The translations under genes and the position numbers were made by a program. A stretch of 64,000 nucleotides of DNA from the NCBI GenBank assembly GCA_031772625.1, contig CM062816.1, forward strand, positions 629,999,269 to 630,063,268, in the 5' to 3' direction. This DNA comes from Pinus tabuliformis. Taxonomy: Eukaryota > Streptophyta > Pinopsida > Pinales > Pinaceae. Each line of letters opens with the position of its first letter. The stretch's first letter is position 1. Shown one piece after another: positions 34,182 through 46,766 of the stretch. The notes under the pieces were generated by a model that saw nothing but the letters and a program-made list of their open reading frames with translations, did not search any database and had not been told where the DNA came from.

Positions 34182-37100
34182 AGAACAAATAAATCCGACC
34201 ATATCTTGTAATGCATTGGCGGGAATTACCACTCCTCAAACCATCAAGATAAAAGGACAAATCAAGAAGAAAAAGGTAATAGTGTTGATTGATTCAGGAA
34301 GCACCCACAATTTTATTCATTGTAGGGTAGCAAAAGAATTGAATTGCTTCCTATATCCAGCACCAGAGTGTCAAGTGATGATTGCAAATGGAGGAACAAT
34401 AAATTTCTCTGGAAAGTGCCATAATATCAAGCTATCCATGGGAGAATATGTATTGACTAGCCCAATGCTTTCCATTCCAATGGGAGGTGTTGATGTTGTA
34501 CTAGGAGTCCAATGGCTACAATCCTTGGGTACAATAGCTTTTAATTTTCAAGAACTTTTCATCAAATTTTCCGTGGAAGGAAAGGAAGTTGAATTGAGGG
34601 GTATTGCAGGGAAACCAGGAAAGATAATCAGCTCTAATGGTATGACAAAGCTTCTAAAAAAGGAGCAAAGAGGTGTAATTGCACAATTATGTTCGCTAGA
34701 TGTTTCCACATCGGAATCATCTATTTCTCCAGATCTCCAAAAAGTCCTGGACAATCATTCCAAGGTATTTGAGACCCCCAAAGGTCTCCCACCTATGCGT
34801 GATCATGATCATGCTATTCATCTGATTCCAGGAAGTGTTCCTCCAAACATCAGGCCGTACAGATATCCCTATGTCCAAAAGAGTGAAATTGAACGTATGG
34901 TTGCAGAAATGCTAGAGGCTGGTATAATTCAACCGAGTCAAAGTTCTTTCTCTGCTCCAGTATTATTGGCGCACAAGAACGATGGATCATGGTGCATGTG
35001 TCCGGATTATATGGAGCTCAAAAAGCTCACTATTAAAGACAAGTTCCCCATTCCTCTCATTGATGAATTACTGGATGAATTGCATGGATCAATTTACTTC
35101 ACCAAGTTGGATCTTCGTTCAGGATATCATCAAATCAGAATGAAGATTGAAGACATTCCGAAAACATCATTTAGAACTCATGAGGGTCATTATGAATTTT
35201 TGGTCATGCCTTTTGGCCTTACCAATGCACCTTCAACATTTCAAGGTTTGATGAATTCAATTTTCAAACCATTCCTTAGAAAATTTGTGTTAGTATTTTT
35301 TGATGATATACTAATCTACAGCAAGTCTTGGAAGGATCATGTTGAACATGTTGACAGGGTGCTACAACTATTGGAGGAGAAACAATTATATGCAAAAAGA
35401 TCCAAATGTTTCTTTGGAGTCTAGTAGGTGGAATATTTGGGTCATATTGTATCTCATGAAGGAGTTAAGGTAGACCCTAGCAAAATTAAATCCATTAAGG
35501 AATGGAAGATCCCCACGTCCATAAAGCATATGCTAGGATTTCTTGGGTTGACAGGGTATTATCGCAAGTTTGTTAAGAATTATGGGAGAGCAGTAGCACC
35601 TCTAACAACATTATTGAAGAAAGATGCATTTTCATGGACTCCGGAAGCAACAAAGGCCTTTGAACATCTTAAAGAGGCAATGTGCCAAGCACTAGTCTTA
35701 GCTACACCAGACTTCACAAAAACCTTTATTGTGGAATGTGATGCTTCAGGAAATGGAATTGGTGTTGTTCTAATGCAAGATGAAAGACCCATTGCTTTTG
35801 AAAGTTGTCCAATGAAGGGAAAGTTTTTAAGCAAAGCTATTTATGAGAAGGAAATGTTGGCAATACTCCATGCACTTAAGAAATGGCGACCCTACCTAAC
35901 AGGAAGACATTCAAGGTAAAAACATATCATGATAGCCTTAAATACTTTTTAGAACAAAGATTATCCTCTGAAGAGCAGCAAAAGTGGGTCACAAAGATGT
36001 TGGGTTATGACTTTCAAATTATCTACAAAAAAGGAAAGCAAAATGTGGTGGCAGATGCACTCTCAAGAAAGGATGAGGATGTGGAAGCATTGTTGTGTGC
36101 CATTTCTATTATCCAACCAGATTGGATAAACGAAGCAAGGGAGGAATGGAAGAATGACGAAGAAGTGTGGGCACTTATTCTAAAGGTACAACAAGATTCC
36201 AGTACATCTGATACATTTAGCTGGAAAAATGATTCGTTATGGTACAAAGATCACTTATACCTCTGTAATAATTCCCAGCTAAAACAAAAGATTCTTATGG
36301 AATTGTACACTTCTCCCTTAGGAGGGCACTCAGGATTTCTAAAAACTTACCACAGGGTTAAGAAGGAATTTTTTTGGGATGGCCTTAAATCAGATATTCA
36401 AAATTTTGTGGTGGAATGTTTGGTTTGCCAACAAAATAAAGTTGAAACAATTAAGACATCGGGTCTATTACAACCTTTATCCATTCCAAGCCAACGTTGG
36501 GAGGAGGTTTCAATGGATTTTATCACAGGTTTACCCAAGTCTGAGGGAAAAAGTGTCATCATGGTGGTAGTTGACAGACTTACCAAGTATGCACACTTTT
36601 GTGCATTATCACATCCATTTAAAGCCAGTACAATTTCTACTGCATTTATGGAAACAATTCAAAAGCTACATGGAAACCCAAAGATTATTGTAAGTGACAG
36701 AGATCCCATTTTCACTGGAAATTTTTGGGCAGAATTATTTTCTTGTCTTGGTACTCAGTTAGCTCATAGCTCATCTTATCATCCTCAATCTGATGGGCAA
36801 ACTGAGATAGTAAACAAATGTTTGGAAGGATATCTTCATTGCTTTGTATCTGATAAACAGACACAATGGGTCAAATGGTTGCCTCTGACTGAATGGTGGT
36901 ATAACACTTCGTTCCATACAACAACAAAAATGACCCCATTTATGGCACTTTATGGGTATCAACAACCATCCATCACATCATATTTAAGAGAAAATTCTAA
37001 GATTCAGGCAGTGTAACATCACATCGAACATCAACAACAAGTCCTCCAACTCTTAAAGGATAACCTCGTGTTGGCACAGAATAGAATGAAACAACAGGCA

Positions 37101-37550
37101 GATCAACATCGCAGTGAAAGGAGTTTTGATGTAGGTGATTGGGTATTCCTACGGCTACAACCATATAAGCAAATGTCCCTCAAGCAATCTAAGAAGGATA
37201 ATAAATTATCACCAAAGTATTATGGTCCGTACAAGGTGTTGCAAAAGATTTGTACTATGGCATACAAATTGGAGCTTCCTGCAGCTTCTCGATTGCACCC
37301 AGTTTTCCATGTTTCATGTTTAAAGAAGGTTATAGGCAACAAGCTTCCAGTTCAAACAATATTTCCAGAACTTGACGAGGAAGGAAAGATTATATTGGAA
37401 CCGGAAGTAGTCACAAAAACAAGAACTCGATAGCTACGGAATCGTTCAATTTCAGAGTATCTTATCAAGTGGAAGAACTTATCCGCTGAAGATTCCACAT
37501 GGGAGGATGAGAATTATATGCAGAAGTATCCAGAACTACTCAAGCGTTGA
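34182..37550 (+). pseudogene. Chromovirus C pol with chromodomain
   Basis: Protease keeps LIDSGSTHNFIH (near 34285). RT runs from about 34860 to 35440 with FFDDILIYS, so both catalytic Asp are kept. RNase H spans about 35690-36060 with a frameshift near 35915. Integrase has GGHSGFLKTYHRV and CLVCQQNK (zinc finger), then MDFITGLP, VSDRDPIFTG and DGQTEIVN (D, D, E all kept). After a TAG at 37431 the same frame gives the chromodomain EYLIKWKNLSAEDSTWEDE and stops at 37548. Other stops: 35422, 35425 and 37014. The chromodomain of such elements directs integration to marked chromatin. Confidence 0.93.
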
Positions 37551-37578
37551 GGACAACACTTTTTGAAGGAGAGGGGCA

Positions 37579-37873
37579 TGTTGGGTCCCTATAATACTAG
37601 TGATTACCCCATTACTATTATAGTTATACCCCTTATTAATATTGTTGTGCCCCTACTGCCCTCGTATTGTTACTACTTTGCCCCATAGAATCCCTCTATT
37701 GTTATTTTTGTGGCTTTATATTATTATTGTTAGGTTGGTTGGATTATATTGTGACTCCTTAGACTCCTATATATAGAAAGGAGGTTTTGTCATTTGAATC
37801 ATCCAAGAATTGTTCATTTATGTAATGTAAAGGAGGTTGCCCCCTCAAAGAGGCTGAATTCTAAGGCGTTGAT
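37579..37873 (+). repeat. Truncated 3' LTR of chromovirus C
   Basis: Matches the first 295 bases or so of the 5' LTR, including the TATA stretch at 37768-37775, then loses all similarity after GGCGTTGAT. The terminal ~38 bases and the right target duplication are missing, which marks a deletion junction. Confidence 0.88.
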
Positions 37874-38975
37874 AAAAGATGATCTCCTCTGATCACTGTA
37901 TAGTATATCCTTTAGATAATTTTGTTTTGAAATAATAATACAAGTTGAAAACATTTACTTTTGGCTTTACTGAAGGATAGTTTCTCTTTTTAATTTTTCT
38001 TTTCACTTGTATAAGTAGAAATGGTTATGAAAATTAATCTTCATTCCTAAAATAAATAGTTGAGTGGTATAGCTCTGAAACTACCTGTTTTTTTCTATTA
38101 AATTATCCAATCTTTGATAAAACTTAACTTTAGAAAGAAATTTTCTTTACATCAGTCAGGAAAAGTATCAATAACAAAGAAAAGTTTCTTTATGGAAAAG
38201 CATCTTTAAACTCTAGAATTTTTGTCTAGAAACTCTTAAGGAGCCAATGATTTCCCTCACTTAAGTAGCTTTCCATTTTAGAGTGTAATTCTAAGATATA
38301 CTTTAAACTTAAAGGATAAGAGGTCTCATCAAGACCCAGCTTACCATGATCATAAGATTATAACTAAATGGCATCACCAATACTGAATATCGAAATAGGG
38401 TAATGGCTTGATATTGATCAATCAAAAGACAAGGGGTCTCATCAATAGCCAGCTTGTTTAGTTCAGTTACAAATCAATTGAATGGCATTGTCAATTTTGG
38501 CTACCAAACGAAGACATTTTCCTTTAAGAAATAAAATAAATAATGAATTACTTCAATAAAATAAAGAAAGCATCCAGTATATAGAAGAATTTATCTTTAA
38601 AGTTGCATTCTTGCTTAAGTGGGATACTGAATCATTACTGGGTAACAGGTAGCTCTGTCAAGTCTATGAACTCTTGATGGCAGCAGAGGCTTTACCTACG
38701 ACAAATGAGTATACCAAAATTGATCTAATGAGATTCTTTTGCTTTTATATTTATAACCAAGTAATGACTGATGTAGGTAAAATCACTATCTGTGAGAAAA
38801 GGGCAATCAGAAGAAAGATACTTAGAGCATATGTTGTTATTGATAAATGAGAAGTACTACTTACCTTGTATTCCACGCAATTTAGTTTAATTTTCAAAAC
38901 TATATTTATTTCAGAAGTTTTAGAAAATTAAAAAAACTCTCAGAGATAACTGGTTCTTCCAATTGAATCACCAAT
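37874..38975 (+). other. 3' untranslated region of gypsy B after deletion junction
   Basis: No coding sequence. GGTCTCATCAAGACCCAGC at 38332 and GGGGTCTCATCAATAGCC at 38433, then CTCTGTCAAGTCTATGAAC near 38652, repeat the arrangement at 3505-3800 of element A. This shows that B's own 3' region resumes here. No obvious polypurine tract stands before the LTR at 38976. Confidence 0.65.
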
Positions 38976-41900
38976 TGTTGTGCTTGTCAACAATGCCCAT
39001 CTATAAAAGCTAGTAGTAAAATATTCCTTTAATAAATGGGGACCCTTTAAAAAAATGCATATACCCAAAAAATCAATCCTAGCATGTAGATATTTCTTTT
39101 ATTTCTAGAATAAATCAAGATATCAAACAAAACCTATGAAACCATCTAAATGTGACTTTTTCTTATTTAGCATGAAATGCATCACAAATGATACCTTTCT
39201 AACCCACCATGATCTACGATGAAACAATCAAAAAAGTAAATCTATAATAAAAAAGTGGTCATAATGTTAGAAAGTCCTTAAAGCTTCTTTAAAAAGCTAA
39301 AGTCTCGCATCGCAACATCGTTGTTTATAAAAGACTTCTCTTAACAGGTTAGCCCAAATTATTGTGATCTGCAAGATTGTGATGGTATAATAGCCCTCCC
39401 GGATCGCATTTCAATCATACCACACAAGCCTCAACCTATTATATGCCAATATTGCCAAATGTGATCTCGTCTTGGACCCACCTCTTAATCCTTCCATCAA
39501 CACATGCAGAGGTCCATTATTCGTTAAAAAGAGGCCCGATAATTAATGGCGTTTGTTTCTCACATCTTGCATCTCGCACAAACTAAAAAAAGTGGTAAGT
39601 TAAACGAAAAAAAATTATGCGATATAGTGATCTATGATATTTCTTCGCAAATCACAAAACCGCTATTATTGCAGTTTAAAGGCTCACTTCCCTATGAGAT
39701 TGTTTCCCAATTTATGATGTGAATATTTCTGGAAATTCAAACTAAAAGATAATGGATCATTAGTGGGCATTTATGAAGAATTAACTGCATTTATGTGTGA
39801 CAGGCCATTTAGAGTGATTTGATATCTTCTTACGTGATTTCAAATAAAACACCTTTATCACCTTTACTGGTTTTCTTCATCGATTCATTCCTACGTTTAG
39901 TATCATTTTTATCTGATAAACTTTTCCTCTTGAAACTTTTAGGGAAAATCCACAGAACAGTGAGCCAAAAGCAATGGTGAAGAAAGGAAAAGCAGACACC
40001 TTTGAGAAGTCAGAAATGTCTCCTCTGTTTATGGATACCACATGTAATAGGGAAACAAGGACGCATACATGGGAGGCTATGTATCAGTTACTGGAGGAAG
40101 AACAACCAAGGATTCTTGAGACAACGATTACAGTTGATGGGCGCGATTCCTCTGATGCTTCCATAAATTAACTTGCATGCTCATTTTTGCATCGAATAGC
40201 CACGTGACTGAAAAGAAACCCCTATATATCTGACAAAGAATTCAAAACAAGAAGCAAGGAAGTTATAAGATCTTTCACTCCAGATACCCTAAGGCTTATG
40301 TACCACCTGTCGAAGCCACATGTTACCTAGAAGAGAAAATTTGTTGAGAAATTCATCAAAGGAAATTAAGACCCAGTGGAATGCACAAAGAATTGGTCAA
40401 ATAATGAAGAAAGAGTTAAGAATGAAAAAAACGGTATGTACACCACCGCATCTATTTCTTCTCCTTTTTATTTTGTTGTGGCTATGCTTTGTAGACTATT
40501 TGGCAAACTCGACAGTAACAAATTCCCCTCAGAATGGTTGCCTTTAATAGATGTAGTCGTTAATGCAACAATAATAGATTGGGCACAAATCTCGTCTAAT
40601 AATTTAGCTAAAGAAATTATAGAGTAGACAAGGAAAAGGAGTATTGCTTTGAGGATTTACCCTCCATTTTTCATGTGTCCTTATGTTATGGATGCTATTT
40701 GTTTTGGTTCTAAATTCCCTCTTATGTGATGGAAGTGGACTATTTAAGACCCACTTCCTATTCACATCTACCACAAAAAAATCTGGGAATCCAATTTTGA
40801 ACCACATTTTTTCAATATTTGTCATGGGGTTATGCTTCTCATCCATAAACAAATTTATAATTGAGAAGCCCCTAGATTCTCCCAAGAAGTCGAGATGGAC
40901 ATCCTCCCAGTAGCCTGATGGTTCGGGGAAGAGAAATTTACATATATCAAGTGTTTGGCAGCATCGCCTCTCCCCATGTTCTCCCTTTGTATGTCCCAGA
41001 TAAATTAATGGCTAGAGAGATAGCCTATCAGACATGCAGTGAAGGAGGGATGAGCAAAGCATTGAAGGAGTCAAAGAAGGCCATTTGGCCTCAATTTCCT
41101 GTGTCATGTGGAGTGTTTTCATTACATGACCTTGGACATGCGTTCAGGGAAGTAGATAATATTTTGTCTCTACAATTACCTAAGTTCCCCGGAAGACAAT
41201 ATGACCCTTTTGGCATTGTCAAGGATTTTACCACTATGGTCAAAGTAAAAATATTCAGCCACGATAAGGACCCATTTGATGATGTTTTCTTACAGAAGAA
41301 TGCCTTGAGAGAAGTGAAGCATATGGCACAGATACTTTTTGATCAAGATGTTCTTGAAATTTTTTATAGCTACAGAGAAAAGAGATTATCAAAGGTCCCA
41401 TTGGAACAATTGTTAATTGAACCAATAAGGGAGCCCACTCCCAGCGTAAGCATAGATGGTGACTCTAAGGAAAAATAGAAAACAAATTCTGGAAAGGCAA
41501 CCGAGAAGTCTTTAGAAAATAAGAAAATCAAGAGCAGGGAATCAATCTAAGATACAACCGAGTCTACAACAAAGATAGATGAATAGACTTCAACCATCAA
41601 GCAGACTGAACCCCATACTCCCCCTATACAGCTAATAAAGCCTCTGGTAATTGATTTGGAAGAGGAGTGGGATAATTTCAGCAAAAAACTCAACACAAAG
41701 AAACAAGAAATGGAGACACAAATGACACATCAAGAAATAACTTCAGAAATTATAACAAGGGGACCTGTGAATACTCAAGAAATAGAACATATTCTCGTTA
41801 CCCCCACCTCTCAGATTGTTTTAAGAATAGAAGAAATTCCCCCTCTTGATGTATTTTACAGCCCACAGCACAAGGTTTTTGTTAAAATACAGAGAAGGAA

Positions 41901-43852
41901 AATAAAATTGGAATCCACAACTGCTACCACTCCAAATAATGAGTTTATGGATGTCCTCTGGAAAGACTCATCTACCGATCCATCGGCAAACCTCACCAGG
42001 CTCTTACAGTTTGCAGGTGCATATGCTACAGAAAATATTCACAAAGTAATAAAAGTAGAATTATTGCTTAAAGAAAAAGAAAGAAAAAAAATTGTCACTA
42101 GAACAATAGTTACAGCAAGCCAAAACCAACCAACAAGAAGAAATACAATTGGCTAAGTTACAACAGGAGTTCCAACAAATGCAAATAGAACATCAAAGAA
42201 GCTTGGCAGGTAAGGAGGCACAAATACAGAGCATAACAGATTTGCATAAGGACGACCCAAAGATCAATCAGTCTATCACCGAAGCACTCAGCCTCAACTC
42301 CTAGCTCACACACCAAAAATAATTTCTATGCCAAAAAATCTCGCAGTGGAACTCTCACTATGAAATAAGCGACAAGTTAACAAGCCAAGTTGTGGAATGA
42401 CAACTGGAATATGATGAAATTATTAAAGAGGTTTCAGATTTCATAACTTGGAAAAATTCTGAGAATGGGAGAAGAGCCCACATGCCCAAACTGGGTGAAT
42501 CATATAAGGAGATCTTATTCGCAAGTTGGGGTTCTCGGCTAAAAGAGGCAAAACAGGCAACAGAGGATGCAACAGCAGTGACAAACATCGTCATTGAAAG
42601 TGTAAATGAAAATTTTCATAGTGTTAATCTTATGGCAGAAACCACTCCTGGTTTCCTTCAAAATTCAAAACAACTTGAATTACAGTGGAAAAAAGCAGCA
42701 GAATAAAGAATAGAAGCAATTAGGCAAGTGGCCAGGTTAAACTGGGAGACCTATTGGCAATATCCAGTAATAGCGCACAGCCAGTGTATGACCCTGAAAT
42801 GCCTAATTTTTTTTATCGAGAAAATGGTGCCAGTGCTCATCAATGGTGTGTTTACAGGACAACTGAAAGCCGAAGTCATCCAAACTAAACTCCTCAAGAC
42901 CATGCTAGATATTTGTGATTTGAAAGATTGAATGCAGCATTAGTTATTTTGCAGATTTCTATTTTTGTTTGATTTTTCTTAAATTGAGGCAGGTCCTTTA
43001 AACCTCCTCAACTTTTTTGTAATAATCTATTTTTAGTTTCATAAGTTAGTATTTAAACCCCTCTCATGCATTTAAAGAGGGGTCCAGAAATTTTATCAAA
43101 AACATTCTCTAGAACATGCACTTCTGCTCCCTTTGAGGAAGTCCTCGTGAAATTAATGGAACAAGATTTATTTTCTACTTGAATTTGACATCTTCTACTG
43201 AAATTGCACTTCTGTACTCTTAGATGATGTTGAATGATTTGAAAGTAGATCAATATTGTTGGAGCACATGAGTAGAGCATATTATAAATGGAAATTTTAT
43301 CTTTTAATTCCTTAAACTTATGCGTCAAGTAATAAATTATCTTCAAGTTATTTATGTATGAAAGTTTGAATTTTAGATTTTCATTATTGCACTATTGTAT
43401 GATGATGATTTATAGTTTATACCAAATACATGAATGATTTTTATGCGATATATCTCTCATATTGTTTCGGCTAACTTTTTATACGGAACGATCATTGTTA
43501 AATGGATTCACTTCTTATTGTAATTGAATGATGTTTATTATAAATTACTTCCAGATATCATTTTAGATCGCATATATCATGTTACTCTCGAGGTAGTTAT
43601 AGTTAGATAAATATTTTTGATTAAGACAAATTGTGCGTGATTATTAGTTAGATTATATTAGTTTGAGGTTAAGTATTACTCCAAAAAATCTCAAAAACAT
43701 TGTCCCGCTAGCACAAGCATAAAAATAGATTGGGAAACTAGTCCCATTATCCCCAGTCGGAGCCACTATTCCAAACGGAAAAGGAGTTGTCCTAAGGTCC
43801 GGACCAGGTGGTTATCCCCCTTGTTGAGGCAATGATTTTCGAGCCTTCAACA
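38976..43852 (+). repeat. 3' LTR of gypsy B (4,877 bp, protein-coding)
   Basis: Collinear with 22810-27671, from TGTTGTGCTTGTCAA to CTTCAACA. It is followed by the second ATAAT at 43853-43857. Confidence 0.93.
39974..42931 (+). pseudogene. LTR-encoded accessory ORF of gypsy B (3' LTR copy, better preserved)
   Basis: From MVKKGKADTFEKSEM at 39974 to a TGA at 42929, about 985 codons, with changes of frame near 40700 to 40900 and near 42090. The longest intact parts are 40376-40627, 40918-41478 (SIASPHVLPLYVPDKLMARE, SLHDLGHAFREVDNI, KVKIFSHDKDPFDD), 41656-42080 and 42482-42931. The C-terminal third from about 42060 is Q/E/K-rich and heptad-like, a probable coiled coil. No transmembrane segment or signal peptide is convincing. 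Function unknown; the two LTR copies together allow most positions to be compared. Confidence 0.78.
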
Positions 43853-43857
43853 ATAAT

Positions 43858-43986
43858 ATACATAGCCTTTTTTTTAATCATATATATTATATACGTAGTT
43901 GACAATGGAATATTTTATTTAATATAAACATTGAAATAATTTTTCTTGTAGATCACGTTGTTATCAATATATTTTTAAATATAATT
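43858..43986. other. AT-rich flank of gypsy B
   Basis: Short unassigned sequence between B and the tandem repeat; nothing recognisable. Confidence 0.4.
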
Positions 43987-44660
43987 GTCCTACACAATTA
44001 CTGATCTATCCTGATGATGAGCCATAGTGGATGGCTTGAAAAGTCGATACAAACAATCATGGAAGTAATAACTCCAGAAGAAAACAACACACAAAACACT
44101 GATCGCAGAAGCCTCAAAACAATAATTTTAACCCTATACAGAAGGGAGAAATTACAGAAGGTTTGGGTATTCGAATGTCTAAGATCTATGATAGCCAAGA
44201 ACGAGGAAGATCTCGCATTTTCCCTATTCATCTCTTATTCAAGCCCAAGGAGATCTGTCCTACACAATTACTGATCTATCATGATGATGAAGCACAGTGG
44301 ATGGCTTGAAACGTCGATACAAACAATTATGGATGCGAGAACTCTGGAAGAAAACAACAGACAAAGAATTGATTGCAAAAGCCTCAAAATAATCGTTTTA
44401 ACCCTATACGGAAGGGAGAAATTAAAAAAGGTTCGGGTATTCAAACATCTAAGATCTATGATAGCCAAGAACAAAGCAGATCTCACATTTTCCCTATGCA
44501 TCTCTTATTCAAGCCCAAGGAGATCTATCCTACATAATTACTGATCTATCCTAATGATGAGCCACAGTGGATGACTTGAAACGTCGATACAATCATGGAT
44601 GCGAGAATTCCGGAAGAAAACAACACACAAAGCACTAATCGCAAAAGCCTGAAAATAATA
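43987..44660. repeat. 270-bp tandem repeat, about 2.5 units
   Basis: GTCCTACACAATTACTGATC begins units at 43987 and 44257, and a variant at 44527; the third unit stops near 44660. The period of exactly 270 is a multiple of three, so each full unit holds an open frame of about 80 codons on both strands. The shared frames are best read as a consequence of the repeat. Confidence 0.92.
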
Positions 44661-45417
44661 AAGCTAATATTACTTAACTTTGAATATTAAAATATTTTAT
44701 TTTAAATTATATATAAAATTATTATTATTATTAGCTCTTTTAAATGATATATATTAGTTTTATGTTAAAAGTTAAATGAATTACCCATCATCTTCTTATT
44801 ACTTTTTAGAAACAAAATGAATTCATATACTTTCTTTTTTTGTGGGGGGAAGGGGGCCTTTGAGATATTCTATGATGATCTGAGTTCATATATATATAAA
44901 TTTCATTCTCTATATAAAGTGGATATTGAAATAGATTACCTCTTCTCTCTAAGTTTTGGATAATTTTACCATGGTCTTACTTTCACATTAGTTAATAGGG
45001 ATATTCAAACGATTTACTTAAGTATTATATTGGAAATATATTTTTAAAATATAAGAATTATGCAAACTCCACACACTCAAAAGTGAAAATATAAGCCTTT
45101 TATAATTTTTAATTACGTTATGTCCTTTTAAAGTTGATGTAAAATTATGTTACTTCACATGGACCATGGAAATATAAATATTTTTACTACATTTTCTTCA
45201 TATAGGGTTGTATTATTAGCAATGAATTAGACACACTAAAAGTTGTGTCATTGATGTTTAATAATAGTTGTAGTTAAAACTAACCAAACATGTATATTCA
45301 ATTATTTTTTCAACATTGTTTTTATTTAAATAACATTTTATTTTTATTTTAAAAGGGATACTTTTCAACTCCATGTTAACCATGGACTAGACAACACAAC
45401 ACACCTATACTAGGGTG

Positions 45418-45945
45418 TAGGGATTATAATCATAGGCTTTATAATATTAATCTCATGGTTTAATATTATTCCATTGGGTTTATAATATTAATTCCTAATA
45501 TGTATAATAATCTATTAGCGTTTATAATAATAATCTTAGGTTTGATATATTAATCTTAGTGTTTACAAAATTAATTCTAGGGTTTAGTATTAATCCTAGG
45601 GTTTAAAATTCCTTTGACTTATAATATTAATCATAGGGTTTAATATAAATATCTTAGGTTTATAATACTAATAAACTCTTACGTTCATTAATTATTTGGA
45701 TTTATAATATTAGTAACCCCTTGGTTTTATTGATCCCTTGGGTTTATAATATTAATCCCTTCGGTTTATAATATTAATATTTTGGATTTATAATGTTAAT
45801 AATCCGTAGGGTTTATAAGATTAATCCCTGAGGATTATAATATTAATATCCACTGTGTGTAATATTATTTGTTTGGGTTTATAATCTGTTGGTTTTATAA
45901 TATTAATCCCTTGGATTTATAATATTAATCCCTTGGCTATAATGT
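45418..45945. repeat. Degenerate short repeat, GGGTTTATAATATTAATCCCTT-like
   Basis: At least 20 imperfect copies of a roughly 20-28-bp unit with the core GTTTATAATATTAAT. Unit length and spacers vary. Confidence 0.85.
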
Positions 45946-46572
45946 TGTTGTGGTAGTATTAAATCCATACCATGAATATTTATCTATGTATATCAACCGC
46001 ATTTACTAATGTGGTTGTTCATGTGTATGGCATATATCACCCACATTTATTAATGTGGTTGTGCTAGTTCATTTTTATTTCAAAAGGGACATTTTCAACA
46101 CCATGTCCACCATGGACTAAAAGACACATCACGCTTATACTTGGCCATAAAATGTACCTCTCAACACAAAAATGGAACCAGAACTCCCCTTTCCACAACA
46201 TTTTTGTAGGAAGAGCTCCACCATTTGAGGGGGCCATGAAAATCCCACACAGAAAATCTAAATAATCAACCATCATGGAATTTGATTATAGATACATACA
46301 CATGATGGATATCATCAACTTTCATGATATTTGGATACAGATGAACTGATACTACATTTATACTTCCATGGCATGAAAAATCTTACCCTTAAATTTATTA
46401 TAAAAAAAAATCTTGTTGATAAAAGCTTTTGGTAAACTTTGTGTTGTATTTGATATTGTGCCTAGCATTTCTGCTGAATATTTGACCCATTCTCAGGGAC
46501 ATAAAGCAAAATGATGATGTGAAGAGAGCTAGATCAATATAAATAAAAGAAAGAGTGAAATATAGTGGTTAA

Positions 46573-46766
46573 GGGAATGATGAGACCATTGGTATTGTTA
46601 AATAATTGATTAATTATTAAAAATAAAGCAATAATGAAAGTAAAGACAATTATCAAAATAAATGAAGCTAGGAATGATGAAACCATTGGTCTTATTAAAT
46701 AATTGACTAATTATTAAAAATAAATTAGTAATGAAAGCAAAGACAATTATAAAAATATATGAAGCT
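46573..46766. repeat. Two-copy tandem repeat, 97-bp period
   Basis: AATGATGAGACCATTGGT at 46576 recurs as AATGATGAAACCATTGGT at 46673, with collinear flanks (GTTAAATAATTGATTAATTA and variants). Confidence 0.88.

Larger units (their letters stand above)
32066..37873 (+). mobile_element. Chromovirus C (Ty3/gypsy) nested in gypsy B
   Basis: A 5' LTR (32066-32398) and a truncated 3' LTR (37579-37873) flank gag-pol with a C-terminal chromodomain. The element interrupts B's RNase H. Five bases left of it read CAAGC; no matching copy exists on the right because the 3' LTR end is deleted. Short LTRs of 333 bp, an initiator tRNA-Met type primer site and a chromodomain suggest the Reina/IFG7-like part of the chromoviruses; clade is an inference. 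Confidence 0.92.
22810..43852 (+). mobile_element. Gypsy element B with giant LTRs (complete ends, internally deleted)
   Basis: Two collinear LTRs (22810-27671 and 38976-43852), both TGTTG...CAACA, are flanked by an exact 5-bp ATAAT duplication, so the ends belong to one insertion. The order inside is primer-binding site, gag, protease, extra RNase H, RT, truncated RNase H; a nested chromovirus C; and a 3' untranslated region. The extra RNase H upstream of RT points to the Tat-like dual-RNase H gypsy elements. Most of RNase H and all of integrase are missing at the junction near 37873. Net of the nested element, about 15 kb remain. Confidence 0.92.

Noticed and set aside
43998..44544. Four protein genes of about 77-87 codons in the tandem repeat
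   Set aside because: Both strands of each unit are open with similar lengths because the period is 270 bases; no family resemblance or start context supports coding.
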